DNA from: Cephalopachus bancanus
Lineage: Eukaryota; Chordata; Mammalia; Primates; Tarsiidae
DNA length: 64,000 nt
Direction: 5' to 3'
NCBI GenBank assembly: GCA_027257055.1
Contig: JAPVLO010000519.1
Coordinates: 1,177,418-1,241,417 of the forward strand
The translations under genes were made by a program, and so were the position numbers. Under the pieces are notes generated by a model. It saw only the letters and a program-made list of their open reading frames with translations, was not told where the DNA came from and made no database searches. Numbering within the stretch: position 1 is the first letter of the stretch; every line of letters starts with the position of its first letter. Below are positions 34,652-51,029 of the stretch, one piece after another.

Positions 34652-36177
34652 GGGGTTCCAGTAAGATGGCGACGGCATAGGTGGACTTGTGAGAATCTCT
34701 GAACATGAGTTCCCAAAGAGACTCTTACTTTTCTTCCCCCTTCCCCCAGCCCACCACCAGTCGCACTGGTCCAAGGCCCGGGGACCTTTGGTCCCACGCA
34801 GGGCCAGATATTGCGGCTCCCTGCTGCTGCTGTTCCACCATACATGACTCCAGTCTATGTGGGAGTCTCGGGTCTCAGCTCCCTCCCTGGCTACATCGTC
34901 TCTCCCCCAGCACACAGCATCAAGCCACCGGTCACTCAGGGAGGCTCTGGGCACCCACCCCTCAGAGGCACCAGTCCCATTCTGGGCTGAAGTACCCTGT
35001 GGGGGGCCCAGGGCCACTCTCACCACTCACTGCCTGCTCTTTGGAGCTTTGGAGCTCTGGAGCTCTGGGCCCACCCTGGCTGAGGCACTCAGCACATGAC
35101 CCCAAGCTTGGGGACACAGACAAGTGGAGAGAAACGGATCTGCATAAGTGAATCTGCCTCAGCCATTCTCCAGGCAGAGATTTCCATTGTCCTGCCCACC
35201 TATCAACAATTCCCACCTTGGTTCCTAAGGTAATATCACTAAACAGGAGACAAAGTCCCACCCCTATGCTGAATCAGACTAAAGCAACTCCCAGGCAGCA
35301 GGCTAAAAAAAAAAAAAAACCAGCACCTGTAGTTCCAGCTACTTGGAAGGCTGAGGCAGAAGGATCACCGGAGCCCCGCAGGCAAGGCTGCAGTGACCGG
35401 GAGCAGCCACTGCACTCCAGTCTGGGCGACAGAGTGAGACTCTAAATCAAAAAAACAAAAGCAAAACCAAAAACAAACCCAAACTGTGAGTAAATCTAGC
35501 TGCCTGCAATGAAAAACAAAGGGGAGAGGCTGGATATCAGAGCAGGATTGACTTTAGTCTGATCTCCTATTTTGACTTAGGATTTTATCATTTTGACTGT
35601 TTGTTCTGATCACTTTTGTTGTTTGCCTTCTAACTTACACTGTTTCATGATTTTATTGGTCTGTCTCTGTGTAGCTATCAGTATTCTTTAGGGAATCTTT
35701 CTTATGTGTCTTTTTTCACTTCTCTCCGGCCTTGTGTCGATTTCTCACCTGATAGTTGGTGTGTATATCTGTTTTCCCTCTCACGCTTCTCTTTCTAACT
35801 TCCTATTGATCCCCCCCTTCCTCCATTATTTTCCTCTTTTATATCCCCTTTTTAATCTAGGGACCAAGCCTACATACTGCTGCACGGACAGATTGTAAGG
35901 CAGAGGGAAATAGGTTCCAGTGTGCTCATACACCTGTTCGTGGATGCTAGAATCAGCATATACATTCTGAACCACAGCTTCCCCCTCAATTAAACCTCAA
36001 AACTGCAAAAAGTACAGTCTGCAGCCCGCACTCCAACCTCAAAAGTGAACAAAGGCAGAAGACCCTTATAAGGAAGAACAGGATATTGCAGAAGTGAAGC
36101 AAAAGCGACCCACCTTCCCTCAAAAACAGAATTAAAGAAGGGGAGGGAGAGCGAGAAAGAGAGAAAAATCTACACAA
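34652..36177 (+). promoter_or_regulatory. L1 5' UTR / internal promoter
   Basis: About 1.5 kb before ORF1, including an Alu right monomer. AAGATGGC at 34663-34670 lies at +12 to +19, the place where human L1 has its YY1 site that fixes the transcription start. The first 500 bp are GC-richer than the flanks. Apparent open frames on both strands lie in this part and are not genes. Confidence 0.75.
35310..35470 (+). mobile_element. Alu right-monomer fragment within L1 5' UTR
   Basis: After an A15-like run, the segment from CACCTGTAGTTCCAGCTACT to GGCGACAGAGTGAGACTC is an Alu right arm, followed by A-rich tail. No left arm is present. The other two L1 5' UTRs lack an Alu at the equivalent position, so it is probably a private 5'-truncated insertion. 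Confidence 0.85.
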
Positions 36178-37107
36178 ATGAAGAAAAACCAAAAGAAGAG
36201 TATGGGTCTCACCCAGACCCCTGGGAGGGCAGACACTGAGAAAACTGACTTTGGAATGCAAACAATGAAGAGCCCCCAGAAGGAAGGGTCTCAAACTACA
36301 AACCTAGATATCAAGACATTAATGGAGAGATTAAAAAGAATTGAGGAGACACAAGAAGAAACTAGGAAGGAGCTGATATCTGAGACAACAGTAATAAAGA
36401 ATACTGTGAATGAAATAAATAACAAACTTATAAGCATGGAAAGCAGAATTACCCAAGCAGAAGAAAGAATCTCAGAGCTTGAGGACCAAAATATAGAAAT
36501 AGCCCAAACTCTTGAAAACACAGAAAATAAGCTCAAAAAGATAGAACAAAACCTTCAAGAGATGAGCGATTACTTCGGGGACTGAACCTAAGAGTAATTG
36601 GCCTTCCTGAGGCAGAAAGAGAGACAGACCACACTGGAACAAACTTTCCATGAGATCATTCAAGAAAACTTCCCTTATCTAATCAGTGATGCAAAAATTC
36701 AAACACAAGAGATTCAGAGAACCCTTGCAAGAAAACAAATGAGAAGACCAATTCCTAGACACATAATAATTCCCTAAACAAAGTAGGCATAAAAGAAAAA
36801 ATCCTAAAGGCAGCAAGAGAAAAGGCCAGATCACCTACCATGAAAGACCAATTAGAATAGCAGGAGATTTCTCTACAGAAACCCTGAAGGCTAGTAGAGC
36901 TTGGAGCCCTATCTTCAAAGTCCTAAAAGATAAACAATTTCAACCAAGAATAACCTACCCAGCCAAGCTAAGCTTCATCAGCAAGGGAGAATTAAAATCT
37001 TTCCCAGATATCCAATCCCTAAGAACTTATGCTGCCACCAAACCACCTCTACATGAAACACTTAAGAAAGTACTAAACACAGAAGAAAAGGAAAAAAGAA
37101 CAATGTT
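36178..37107 (+). pseudogene. L1 ORF1 (RNA-binding coiled-coil protein), broken
   Basis: ATG at 36178. The first 135 codons are open: a basic N-terminus (MKKNQKKSMGLTQTPGR), then heptad coiled coil (MESRITQAEERISELEDQN; TENKLKKIEQNLQEMSD). A frameshift at about 36575-36585 brings a stop. The RNA-recognition part continues in other frames (a region meaning RVIGLPEAERE from about 36590), and the ORF1 end (KVLNTEEKEK) is near 37065-37100. Intact ORF1p would be about 310 residues. Confidence 0.9.
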
Positions 37108-37221
37108 CTTCACAAGAGTATGGAAAAAGAATAAAATATACATGAACCAATCTCCAAACCAAAAGAAAGAAAAAAAAAACCAAGTGAAAGAACAAGAACT
37201 CTATAAGAATTCTGTGATAGG

Positions 37222-41014
<3,793 letters not shown>

Positions 41015-41225
41015 ACATCCGATGTAATACTATAAGAAAATGACTGACAGTAGTGGGAAACTATGGGGGGGAGGGAGATGGGATTAACGGTAGTAAATAT
41101 CTGTCTGGGGACGGTAAAACACCTCTTATCAACAAGGGTGCCCGAACGAAACATATGTGTATACCTAACCCTTAATTGTACCTCACAATATCATAATAAA
41201 AAATATTGATTATAAAAAAAAGAAT
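41015..41225 (+). mobile_element. L1 3' UTR, type A
   Basis: The 3' UTR includes a G-rich run (41065-41078), a 'gtctggggacggtaaaacacc' block and the AATAAAA at 41194. The same type occurs, inverted, at 3705-3930 and in the short insertion 14576-14711. G-rich tracts are a conserved feature of L1 3' UTRs. Confidence 0.8.
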
Positions 41226-41239
41226 AAAAATAGCAATGC

Positions 41240-42320
41240 TCCCTTGTTCCCATAATGAGGAGGATTGTTCATCTAGGAATATATCTGTGGGAACAGAATT
41301 AGGAGCAGAACTCGCAGTTGGACCATTTGAGAAACTCTTGATTTCATTAGATGTCAAAGCATCAGATAAAATTAATTTTTAATTTTAAGTCTTATGCCCC
41401 AAATACATTATTTCATAATAAAATAAATAACAATGTAATTGTTATCCACAGGATAAAATAAAATATCTATGAGCTCATAATGTTATAAATAAAAAAACTG
41501 AATTAAAAAACTCTTCCTTAGAGAAAATATAATTAATAAACATAGATGAAAAGGGGGTAAGAGAAAATCACCATTAGAAAACCACAGAAATAATTGTTGC
41601 TTGTACAATCTACAGAAGAAAACTAACATTAATGGGCAATTTTTTTTTTTTTTAGAAATAGCATGTTTGTATAGTATCAAAATACTCTATCCAAGACATT
41701 TATAACTAACAAAAACCAGTAATAAATTGACAGTGGAATAAGCTGTCAGACACAATCTTAACTGAATGATCAAAGCTTAATATTGCCAGTAATAATACAT
41801 AGAGACATAGTGGTAACCCCTGAAATGAAGCACTGAGAAGGGCACAGCATCACTTCATTGGTTTTCTTCCAAAAAATGCATAATCTCAATCTAATATTCA
41901 TAAAACAGTACAGAAACCCTTGTTGTAGGACACTCTAGAAATAATCTGACCAGTACTTTTCAAAAATATCAGGACATAAAAAACAAGTAAAGATTGTAGA
42001 ATTTCACAGCTTTGAGCAGACTAAGAAAACACAACAACTTAATACAGCATCGTATCCAGGATTGAATTCTGGAACATAAAAGAAAGACATTAGTGGAAAA
42101 CTGATGAAATCTGTAGTTTATTTATTTAATAGTATTATAAAAGTGTTAATTTCTTAGTTTTATAAATTTACTATGGTTATTTAAGCAGTTACCATTAGGA
42201 TACACTGGATGGAAGATATATGAGAACTCCCAGTACTATTTTTACAAATTTTTTATAAGTCTAAAACTACTCAAAATACATTTTAAAAGAATCAAATACA
42301 TAACACAAAACAACTGAACT
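41240..42320 (+). mobile_element. AT-rich sequence ending in an old L1/HAL1-like 3' UTR
   Basis: About 41780-42300 resembles a common old mammalian LINE 3' end (phrases meaning 'tgatgaaatctgtagtttattta', 'gtgttaatttcttagtttt', 'actatggttatttaag', 'actcaaaatacattttaaa'). Family assignment is from memory and tentative. No coding frame is present. Confidence 0.45.
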
Positions 42321-43300
42321 TTCATCAACTGATCTACATGGCAATATGACTTCAAAGTTGTTTGTACTTTCATTGCTGTTTAAACTGCACAAACTTTGAA
42401 GCATCTATTGTTTTTTTTCTGTCTCCAATATAAAAGAATAGGGTATAGTTGAGAGGATTTCATGTTGTCTTAGTAAGGAAATAGGTGGTATGGACCCTGA
42501 CTTTATGTTTGTACTATATCCTCTGCTAGCATTAAGTTTAGCTGTAGCTAATTGCCATTGCTTAGACACCCATTCCGCTGGCATTTGCTGTGATGATCCT
42601 GGTCCCACGTGACCTCTTGTTAATAGTCGGTGCACTATGTGCCCTTCTTATCCCTGCCACTAATCTACATATACTTGTCCTGCCTTATCTCAACTTCTTC
42701 TACACCCATCTGAGGCACAGGATTTTACATAGCTCTACAGTGAGATACATAGAATTTAGTACCTCAGTACTTCCAGGTTCATCTGCTTTGACTTTCACTT
42801 AACCATTGTGATTTGAGTGTTCTAGCACCATGCTGATTTCATGCCCGGCAATATCCTCAGTTAACAACTGTACAGTTAGACAAAAATTCTCTCTGTTTAT
42901 AGAACACCTCCCCCAAGTTATCTAGAGTTTCTCTCACATTATCTCTCTACTTGGAATGAGTGTGAATAACATAGGATTCCTTATTAGAGATATTCCGTGT
43001 CTTCTTTCCTCATTGTTCTCTCCTCCTTCTGTCCTGCTTCAAAGTCATCTCTTTTGGAGGAAGCAAAATAGTGTAGTATAATCATAAATTCTTCCCTAAC
43101 TCATCTTTATAACATAAGTGTTATGCACAGAGTCTTCTAAGCTTTCTAATGTTTTATATTTAGGCTGCTGTAACCATAAAACATTTTCAATCCCCAAAGT
43201 CTTACTATAGATTCTAGAAAATCAGAAAACCTACTTGACATTTAATACTATTGATCATTTTCCCAGATCTTTCAAATTTAGTTAAAACTCATTTGAAAGG
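42321..43300. other. Sequence without recognised genes
   Basis: Short overlapping open frames on both strands (42405-42635 minus; 42590-42802 plus) have no recognisable motif. No young Alu or L1 is seen. Confidence 0.35.
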
Positions 43301-46300
43301 ATGTCATCAGCAAGGTGGTGTAGTAGTAGACAGAAGCCTTTTGACTCCCATTGTCTTAGTCTGTTTTGTGTTGCTTATAACAAAATACCTGAAACTAGGA
43401 TGTTTATATTTAAAAATGAATTGATCTCTTAAAGGAATGGAGGCTGGGGGGGCCAAGGTTGAGGGGCTGTATTTGGTGACAGCCTTCTTGTTAGTTGGGA
43501 CTGTCTACAGAGTCCCAAGGTGGCACAGTGCAGTGCAGGACATCACATGGCAAAGGGGCTCAGTGTGCAAATACTAGCTCAGGTGTCTCTTTCTCTTCTT
43601 ATAAAGTCAACAGTTCCCTTCCTATGAGGACTCAGTAATCTATTAATCTATTAATATTTTATTTTATTAATGGATTAATCCATCTGTAAGGGCAAAGCCC
43701 TCATGAGTCAATCACCTAGTAAAGTCCCACTACTCAATACTACCACATTGGGGATTAAACTTCACCATGTGTTTTAGAAGGGATAAACTACAGTACCCAC
43801 AAAAAGCAATAAATAATTATCCTTAAGCAATAATAGCCTTGGGAGTGCTCAACAGTTCAGTTAAGAACCTGCAGCACCACAGTGGAGCAAAACAAAACAA
43901 ACTGACAAATGGTAACAACAAAAATAAATGGGGAATAAAGTCACAGAAAGGATTGCTGGGGAAATTCGCATAAATGAGACATCTGGAGATGGTAAGAACA
44001 AATAAGTAGTTCAGGAGCTCTCACTATCGCCCAGGTGGCAGACTACATTTTGGTCCCCAGCAGCCTACTCTGTATAGGACACTATCATTTTTTGACACTG
44101 AGATAACCAACAGCAGTCCCCTCCAAGAAACCCCAGAGAGGGAGACACAAGTGGGCCCCACCTTCCCAAGGAGGAACCACTACCCCCTTTTAACTCTGTG
44201 CACATCCCTGACCCTGAACCTGCAACTGATCTGCATGTCCCCACACTTCAAAGACCAGCTCCATGGCACTCCTCACTTGTCATTGCTTTATATTCTGGCT
44301 TTGTGCCCAAACCACACACCAAAGCCTCAAATACCAGTGCTACTGCAGCTATGGTCTAGCCCTGCCTCAGTCCCTTGGGCCTTGTTAACCCTGTGCACAA
44401 ATGCACTACAAATCCCTACTCAGCTGCACCTATGACATCAGAGCTACAGTCATAGCAAGCTAATCGCCACCTAAACCCCAGAAGAACTGTAATTCCTCAT
44501 GTGCCCATGCTCCAGACTCTGGCTCTGTGACATGCAATTGTGTGTCTGCCATAGGTTTTCGCTTTGTGGTTACCAAGAGATTTCTTATAACAGAATACTT
44601 CAAGCTAACGACAACTTAACTTTGAATGCAAACAAAACTCTGAACTTTTATTCATCTCACACTCATTTTTTGATATCACAATTTACATATCTTTATACTG
44701 TGTATCCATTAACAAATGATTGTAATATGGCTTTCTAAATATTTTATTGTTTTATATTTATAGTAGTGTTATAAGTGATTTACATACTGCAATTACAAGT
44801 ATTGAAAATTTGACTACATTCTTACCTTTACCAGTTAGTAGTAGCATATATCAGATACACAAAAGATAACAAAAAAGTAATAAAATATACTACTACAAGA
44901 AATCATCAAATCACAAAAAATACAATGAGGGAATAAGAAAGAAACAAAGGATCTACAAAAATAGCCATAAAACAATTAACAAAATGGCAGTAGAAAGTCC
45001 TTACCTATAAATAATTATTGAATGTAAGTGGATTAAATTATTTAATCAAAAAACAAAAGGTGGATAAATGGATAAACAAACAAGACCTAACTATATCCTG
45101 CCTATTAGTGACTCGTTTTAGCTGTAAGATCACATACAGACTACAAAGTGAAGGAAAGAAAAGATATTCCACACTAATGTAAACCAAAAGAGAGCAAGGG
45201 TAGTTATAATTCTATCATACAAAATATAATTTAAATAAAAAACTATGACAAAAACAAAGGTCATTATATAATGGTAAAGGGATCAATTCATCAAAAGAAT
45301 AGAGCAACTGTAAATACGTATGCAACCAACGGTGGAGTTTCTAAATATATAAAATAAATATTAATATATCTGAAGGGAAAAATACAAAACAATAATAGTA
45401 GAGAATTTCAAACCTTATTTTCAACAATGGATAGATCATCCAAGCAGAAACTCAATAAGGAAACATTATACTTAAACAACATATTAAAACAAAAGGACCT
45501 GAAAGACATAGATGAGCATGTCTTCAAACAGCAGCAGAATACACATTCTTTTCAGGTACATGTAGAACATTCTCCAGGATAGATGTTATGTTTTGTCACA
45601 TAACAAGTTTTAGCAAATTTAAAAGATTTAAATCACCTCTAGTATCTTCTGACCACAGTGATATGAAACTTGAAATCGATAACAGAACAAAAATTGGAAA
45701 ATTCACAAACATATGGAACTTAACATACTACTGAGCAATGTATTGGTCAACGAAGAAATCAAAAGGGAAATTAAAAGTTTCTTGAGAAACATAAAAATGA
45801 AATCACAGCATATGAAATCAATGAGATGCGAAAGAGCAGTTCTAACTGCAGAGTTTCTAGAGGTAAATGCAAACAATAAAAACAAAGATTTAAAATGCAC
45901 AACTTGACATCTCAAGGAATAGAAAAGCTAATCAAAGTTAGTAGATGAAAAGAAATAATAAAGATAAAAGCAGAACTAAATGAAATAGAGATGAGAAAAA
46001 CATAGAAAATATCAATAAAAGTAAGATGTATTTTTGAAAAGATGGAAAAATTGACAAATATTAGTGAGATTAAGAAAAATTAGAAATGAAAGAGGAGACA
46101 TTACAACTGATGTCAGAGAAATAAAAGGATCACAAGAGACTGCTATGAACCAAATTTGCCAACATATTGGAAAACCTAGAAAAAGTAGATTAAGTAAATA
46201 AATAACCAAAATAAAAGGAAAAAGAAAACATAGACAAATTCCTAGGCATATACAACCTACCAAGACATATTTCATGAATAAATAAAAAATCTAGACAAAC

Positions 46301-47045
46301 GAATAGTGAGTAAGGAAATAGAATATGTAAGAACAATCTCCAATCAAAGAAAATCTCAGGATTGGATGGCTGAATTCTACCAGTAATTTAAAGGACTGAT
46401 ATTACTCCATCTCAATTTCTTCCAAAATATAGAAGTAGAGGGGACACTTCCAACTCATTTCATGAGGCCACTGTTAATCTAATATCAAAGCCAGATATGA
46501 ACACTAGAAGAAAAGAAAACTACAGGTCAATATTCCTGATGAACATAGATGCAAAGATCCCCAACAAAATATTAGCAAAACAGAACTTGACAGTACATTC
46601 AAAGGATCAATCACCTTGATCAAGTGAGATTTACTCATGAAATGCAAAGACAGCTCAACATATGCAAATCAATAAATATGATACAATTACATGTAGAATT
46701 TAAATGAAGTTATACTCTTAGAAGCATAGAATAGAAAGATGCTTACCAGGGGTTGGGATGATTGGGTAATGGGAACATGTTGGTCAAGGGTACAGGATTT
46801 CAGTTAAATAGGAGTAACAATTTCTCAAGATCTATTGTACAGTTTGGTGACTATATTTAATAATGATGTATTATATAATTGAAAATTGCCAAGAAAGTAG
46901 ATTTTAGATATTCTCATCTCAAAATAACAATAATTACAAGAGGTAATGGATGTTAATTACTTTGATTTAATCATTACATATTGCATATATATGAAAACAT
47001 TTATTTTCAATTAAAAATAAATAAATTAAAATTTTAAAACTCACC
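43300..47045 (+). mobile_element. Ancient L1 (L1M-type), with 5' UTR, ORF2 and 3' UTR remnants
   Basis: 43300-43356 and 43798-44780 look like an old L1 5' UTR (a 'caaggtggtgtagtag' start; a 'gaacctgcagcacc' segment). 44790-46720 is degraded ORF1/ORF2 sequence homologous to 15390-16160 and 23288-23700; for example both have 'caacaatggatagat' next to an endonuclease-like region. 46720-47045 is 3' UTR with an A-rich end. Much of the ORF2 reverse-transcriptase and C-terminal part is missing, so an internal deletion is likely. Confidence 0.65.
43357..43797 (-). mobile_element. MaLR-type LTR (MLT1/MST-like), antisense
   Basis: The plus-strand start TCTTAGTCTGTTTTGTGTTG is the reverse of the typical MaLR LTR 3' end (...CAACACAAAACAGACTAAGA). 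Further in, CATCACATGGC, TCTTCTTATAAAG and CCCTCATGAGTCAATCACC fit the same family. It interrupts the old L1 5' UTR. Confidence 0.75.
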
Positions 47046-47058
47046 AAAAGAAAAGTTT

Positions 47059-47104
47059 TATGTATGTATGTATGTATGCTTGCATGCATGCATGTATGTA
47101 TGTC
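47059..47104. repeat. (TGTA/TGCA)n tetranucleotide repeat
   Basis: A run of TGTA units with three TGCA-like units in the middle, directly abutting an antisense old Alu. It may derive from that Alu's tail. Confidence 0.9.
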
Positions 47105-47370
47105 AGGGATCTCACTCTGTCATCCAGGCTGGAGTGCAGTGCAGTGGCAAGCTCATGGCTCACCACAACCTTGACCTTCTGGGATCAGGGTTAGCTGGGA
47201 CTGCAAGTGTGCACCACCATGCTTGGCTAATTTTTTAATTTTTTTTTTAGAGACTAAATCTTGCTATGTTGCCCAGGATGGTCTCAAACTCCGAGCTCAA
47301 GCAATTCTCACATCTGGATCTCTCAAAGAACTGGGATTACAGCAGGAGTCAGTGCACCTGACCTGAAAGG
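47102..47370 (-). mobile_element. Old Alu, antisense
   Basis: It has the diverged Alu features GATCTCACTCTGTCATCCAG, GGCTGGAGTGCAGTG and CTGGGATTACAGCAGG. The young-type diagnostics are absent, and there are several small deletions. Confidence 0.85.
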
Positions 47371-48195
47371 TATTAAAAATAAGAAAAAAAAATCTCAGTT
47401 GACTTGTTTCTCTGGGTTCTTTTATGAAGCAAATGAACACTCTCTGAATAAATGAAATTATGTGGCCAAATAGAGTAAAGCAAACACAGAAGTTAAAAAG
47501 TTGCTTATTATTAGTTTGTATCTAACTTCAATTCAAACACATAATGTGTTAGAGATACATATTAAGACTAAAAATGTTGCATTGTCTGTTTATTTTTTAC
47601 CCCTTGGAGTCAATGTAAGTAGTAGTTAAAAGCATCTAACAGGTATGGGTTCAAATATAAGCTTCACTTTGGAGAAATAACTTAATCTCAGCTTCCTTCC
47701 TCACAAAACAATGATGAAATACCCAATTGATAGTGTGAAAGGAAAGATTATTAAATGAGATCAACTTAAAATATTTAATTTTAAATGTGGCTAAATTAAA
47801 AATTGGAGATATCCTAAACTCCTTAAGTAGACAGTGGGGATCTGTTCCAGTTGGATGAGTTAATATTTCCTTCTTATTGTTCTCCATGTTTAGGCTATAT
47901 TTTATACAAACATACAGACATAAATACATGACAATATTACAAACTGCCTTCGACCAATCCTCTGTAAATAATACTATAGGTTGAATGTGTCCCCCCAAAA
48001 TTCATATATAGAAACCTAATAACCAATGTGATGTTATTATACTTTTGTTATGTGTAAAAAAGCCATTATTTTCCATGCTTTGAAATTTTACACAAAACGA
48101 TTACAGTATATATATGTAACTGTGAACTTTACGTTTTATTTTATTGGATATTAAATTTTTGTGACCTACCCATAAAAATCTATCAAAATCATACT
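47371..48195. other. Unassigned sequence with a small MLT1-like fragment
   Basis: About 47975-48045 (TATAGGTTGAATGTGTCCCC, then AAAATTCATATATAGAAAC) resembles the 5' end of a MaLR LTR in sense. The rest has no recognised feature. The 115-codon minus-strand frame at 47651-47998 has no motif and is likely chance. Confidence 0.4.
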
Positions 48196-48979
48196 ATTTT
48201 TAACTGCTGTGAGATAATGCATTGCAGTAATAGGTTACAATATTATTTATTTCTATTGCAAACAGCATAACAATGAATGCTCTTGTACATGTCTCCTTGT
48301 GCACACATACAGGAATGTTTCCAGGGAGTATAGCAAGAACTGACATTATTAGGTCATATGGTATTCACTTTTTCTGATTTACTAGATATTTCTATTTGGT
48401 CTTCAAAAGGTTTGTTCCAATTTATAGTCCCACCAATAGTGTATAGAAGTTCTCATTTTTTTCACGAGTGTTCTTGATATTTTCAAACGTTTATTTTGTA
48501 TTGTGAATGCAAAATCATACGGCATTGATGTTTCAATTTACATTTTTGAAACACTAGTGAGGCTGAGTATTCTTTCATAGATTTATTAGCTATTCTTATG
48601 TCCTAATAATTGTAAAAACATGCCTGTATGTATCTTTGTTGTTGTTGTTGTTTTTCTACACTTATAGATTTACTTACATGTTCTAGATATTAATATCTCA
48701 GAGTATCAATGTTTTTCTTTACAAGTTTTACTTTTATTGTTTAAAGAATGGTTTATTATTCTGTAGTCAAAATATTTTCTTATAATTTCTTCTATAATTA
48801 TTGAAATGTTTGTTTTTCCAATTTAGGCTAATAATCTATATAAAATTAATATTTGCAGATGGTGTGAAGTATAAGTCTAATTTTAAAATTTCTTATCTAG
48901 AGAGTCAATTTTTAAGCATCAACTCATTGAATTAATATTGAATAATTTCCAACCTGATTGGTAGGAATGCATCTTTTAT

Positions 48980-49067
48980 TTTATTTATTTATTTTTAACT
49001 TTTAGTTTTTTATTTTAATGATGTGGGGTACAATTCAGGGTTAGGTATACAAATGTTCATTAGGGTT
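48980..49067 (-). mobile_element. Minimal L1 3'-end insertion (~88 bp), antisense
   Basis: Only the last ~60 bp of L1 3' UTR plus tail is present (reverse of 'gtatacctaaccctgaattgtaccccacat'). It is flanked by the perfect 11 bp repeat GCATCTTTTAT at 48969-48979 and 49068-49078. This is one of the shortest L1 insertions recognisable by eye. Confidence 0.92.
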
Positions 49068-49097
49068 GCATCTTTTATAGCAAGTATTACTATTATT

Positions 49098-49310
49098 ATC
49101 TGAGTTGAGGTCTTATTCTGTAACCTAGGCTGGTGTAAAAGCCTTGATAGGGGTTCACTGCAACCTTAATCTCCTGGATTCAAGTGAACGTTTTATCTCA
49201 GTCTTTCAAAGAGCTGGTACTACAGGTGCATGCCACCATGCCTGGCTTTTTTATTATTATTATTTTTTATAGAGACGGTGTCTCACTATGTTGCTCAGGC
49301 TGGAATGGCA
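49098..49310 (-). mobile_element. Old Alu, antisense, incomplete
   Basis: GAGTTGAGGTCTTATTCTGT starts the right-arm side. A TCTCACTATGTTGCTCAGGC segment lies near the right end, where the sequence stops before the usual Alu left end. It is strongly diverged. Confidence 0.75.
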
Positions 49311-49950
49311 AGTTTCTGTACACAGTGAATTCTGTTTCTTCTTTTGTTTTATTAATCTGCTTCATTTATGTCTGCGAAAATACCCTGATATTAAGATTAT
49401 TACAGCTTATAATAGCCTTGAAATCTAATTCTGTGAGTCTTCCCTTCCTGTTCTTATTTTTCAGAATTTTCTTGGCTACTCTTGATATTAACTGTTTCAT
49501 GTAAATTTTGAAATCAGTTGGTGTAGACTCATAAAAAAAAAATTCCATTGTGAATTTCATTGGAATTATGTTTTATTCAAAAATTGTTTCAGAGACCACT
49601 GGAATTCTTTTGATTGCCATCCTTAATCTTCACTTCTATAATTATAATATATTTCCATTTATTCTTCTTTTATGTCAATAATCCTATATATTTTATCATT
49701 AAAGAGTATGAACACCTTTTTCTAGATTTATACTTAGGTATAAATTTATACTAATTTTATGACACTACTTTGAATTAAAGCTTCCTTTCATGTTATCTGA
49801 TTGGTACATTTTAGTGAATGAGGCTTTTATTGATTTTTTTGGTTTATGGATATTTTGTGCCTAGCAACCTCCTAAACTTATGAGTTCTAATACATTGCAG
49901 GTTGTCTTAGATTTTTATATAAAATATTATCATTATCAAATAATAATAAA

Positions 49951-50460
49951 TTCCTCTTTTTCATTCCTTTATGCCTCTCTCCCTTTCTTCCCATTTCCTG
50001 CCCTTTTTTCTTCTTGTCATTCTAGATGACCCAGGATAATGTTAAATTCCAGCACTGAAATTAGATACATTTATATTATTCCTGATTTAATAGGAACTCT
50101 TCTAAAATTTTAAAAATAAGAAGTTAGGACATTAGTTTTAGATGTGTTCTTAACTTTCAAGTAAAAATATGAGTGAGCATTTGGATTTAGGTGTCTGGAA
50201 ATAAATGGAGAAATTAGAGATAAAATTTTGAGAACTGTCAGCATGTTAAGCTATGAGATGTGGTGAGATTTCCTGGGAGAAATGTACAAATACAGAAGAA
50301 AATAAATATTGAAGCATTCCAAGGTTTAAATGTGAAAAATGTTAACTATTTTTACTCATTTGTTTTTAAACCTTCACAGATTAACTTTATACTTTCAATA
50401 CTTATTTAGATTTGTCATAATATGCATTAGTTTTTCATTAATCACAGCTTAATTGCCTTC
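49951..50460. other. AT-rich sequence without recognised features
   Basis: No gene, Alu or specific L1 segment is recognised. A T/C-rich patch lies at about 49965-50020. Confidence 0.35.
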
Positions 50461-50464
50461 CCCC

Positions 50465-50742
50465 CCGAGTCAGTCTTGTTTTGTCACTAAGGCTGGAGTG
50501 CAATGGCAGGATCACTGGCTCACCACAGCCTTGCCCTCCTAGGCTTAGGCGATCCTTCCTCCTCAGCTTCCCAGGCAGCTGAAATTACAGGTGTGCACCA
50601 CCAGGCCTAGCTATTTTTTGGTAGAGACAAGATCTGGCTATGTTGTTCAGTTTGATCTCAAAAACCTGGGCTCAATCATTCCTCCCACCTCAGTCTCCCA
50701 AAATACTGGGATTACAGGCTTGAGCCACACACTCAGCTATTT
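50465..50742 (-). mobile_element. Old Alu (AluJ-like), antisense
   Basis: Both arms are present in reverse: GGCTGGAGTGCAATGGCAGG on the right-arm side, CCCACCTCAGTCTCCCAAAA and GGGATTACAGGCTTGAGCC on the left-arm side. The normal T-run at the left edge is replaced by a C-run (50461-50466). Confidence 0.88.
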
Positions 50743-50839
50743 TCCTTTTTTATTGTGAAAAAAACATAAGTACAGAAAAGTACAGAACATTTCTTAATGA
50801 GTAATTTTTTAAAGAAAGCATTGCAAAGGTCAAGATATA

Positions 50840-51010
50840 ATGTATTTCCAGGACTATGTTGAATCCTTACCTTCCAATGGGACTGTATCTGGAGATAATG
50901 TCTTTCGAAGGTAATTAAGACTAAGGTCATAAGAGTTGGGCTTTAACCCAATGGGACTGTGGCCCTTTCACATCTTGATCTTATCAGTGCTCCGTCTGGT
51001 CCCCTGACAG
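50840..51010 (+). mobile_element. MaLR-type LTR fragment
   Basis: The segment 'gaaggtaattaagactaaggtcataagagttggg' with 'ccaatgggactgtggccc' is closely parallel to the LTR fragment at 51715-51960. Both resemble MLT1-type LTRs. Confidence 0.55.
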
Positions 51011-51029
51011 AAATAAACTCTTCTGACTT

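Larger units (their letters stand above)
48200..49950 (-). mobile_element. Ancient L1 (L1M-type), antisense
   Basis: The plus strand reads as reverse L1. 48340-48620 holds the reverse of the ORF2 C-terminal region ('ggtcatatggtattc', 'ccaccaatagtgtatagaag', 'gtgaggctgagtattc'). 48650-48970 and 49320-49900 continue with degraded sequence. A short young L1 tail (48980-49067) and an old Alu (49098-49310) lie inside it. The exact right boundary is uncertain. Confidence 0.6.

Noticed and set aside
34595..35261. Open frames of 100-148 codons in both directions
   Set aside because: They lie in the L1 5' UTR (34652-36177), and the sequence has no recognisable protein motif.
45703..45915. Overlapping 64-70 codon frames on both strands
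   Set aside because: They lie in degraded L1 ORF2 sequence; the plus frame is a short surviving L1 piece.
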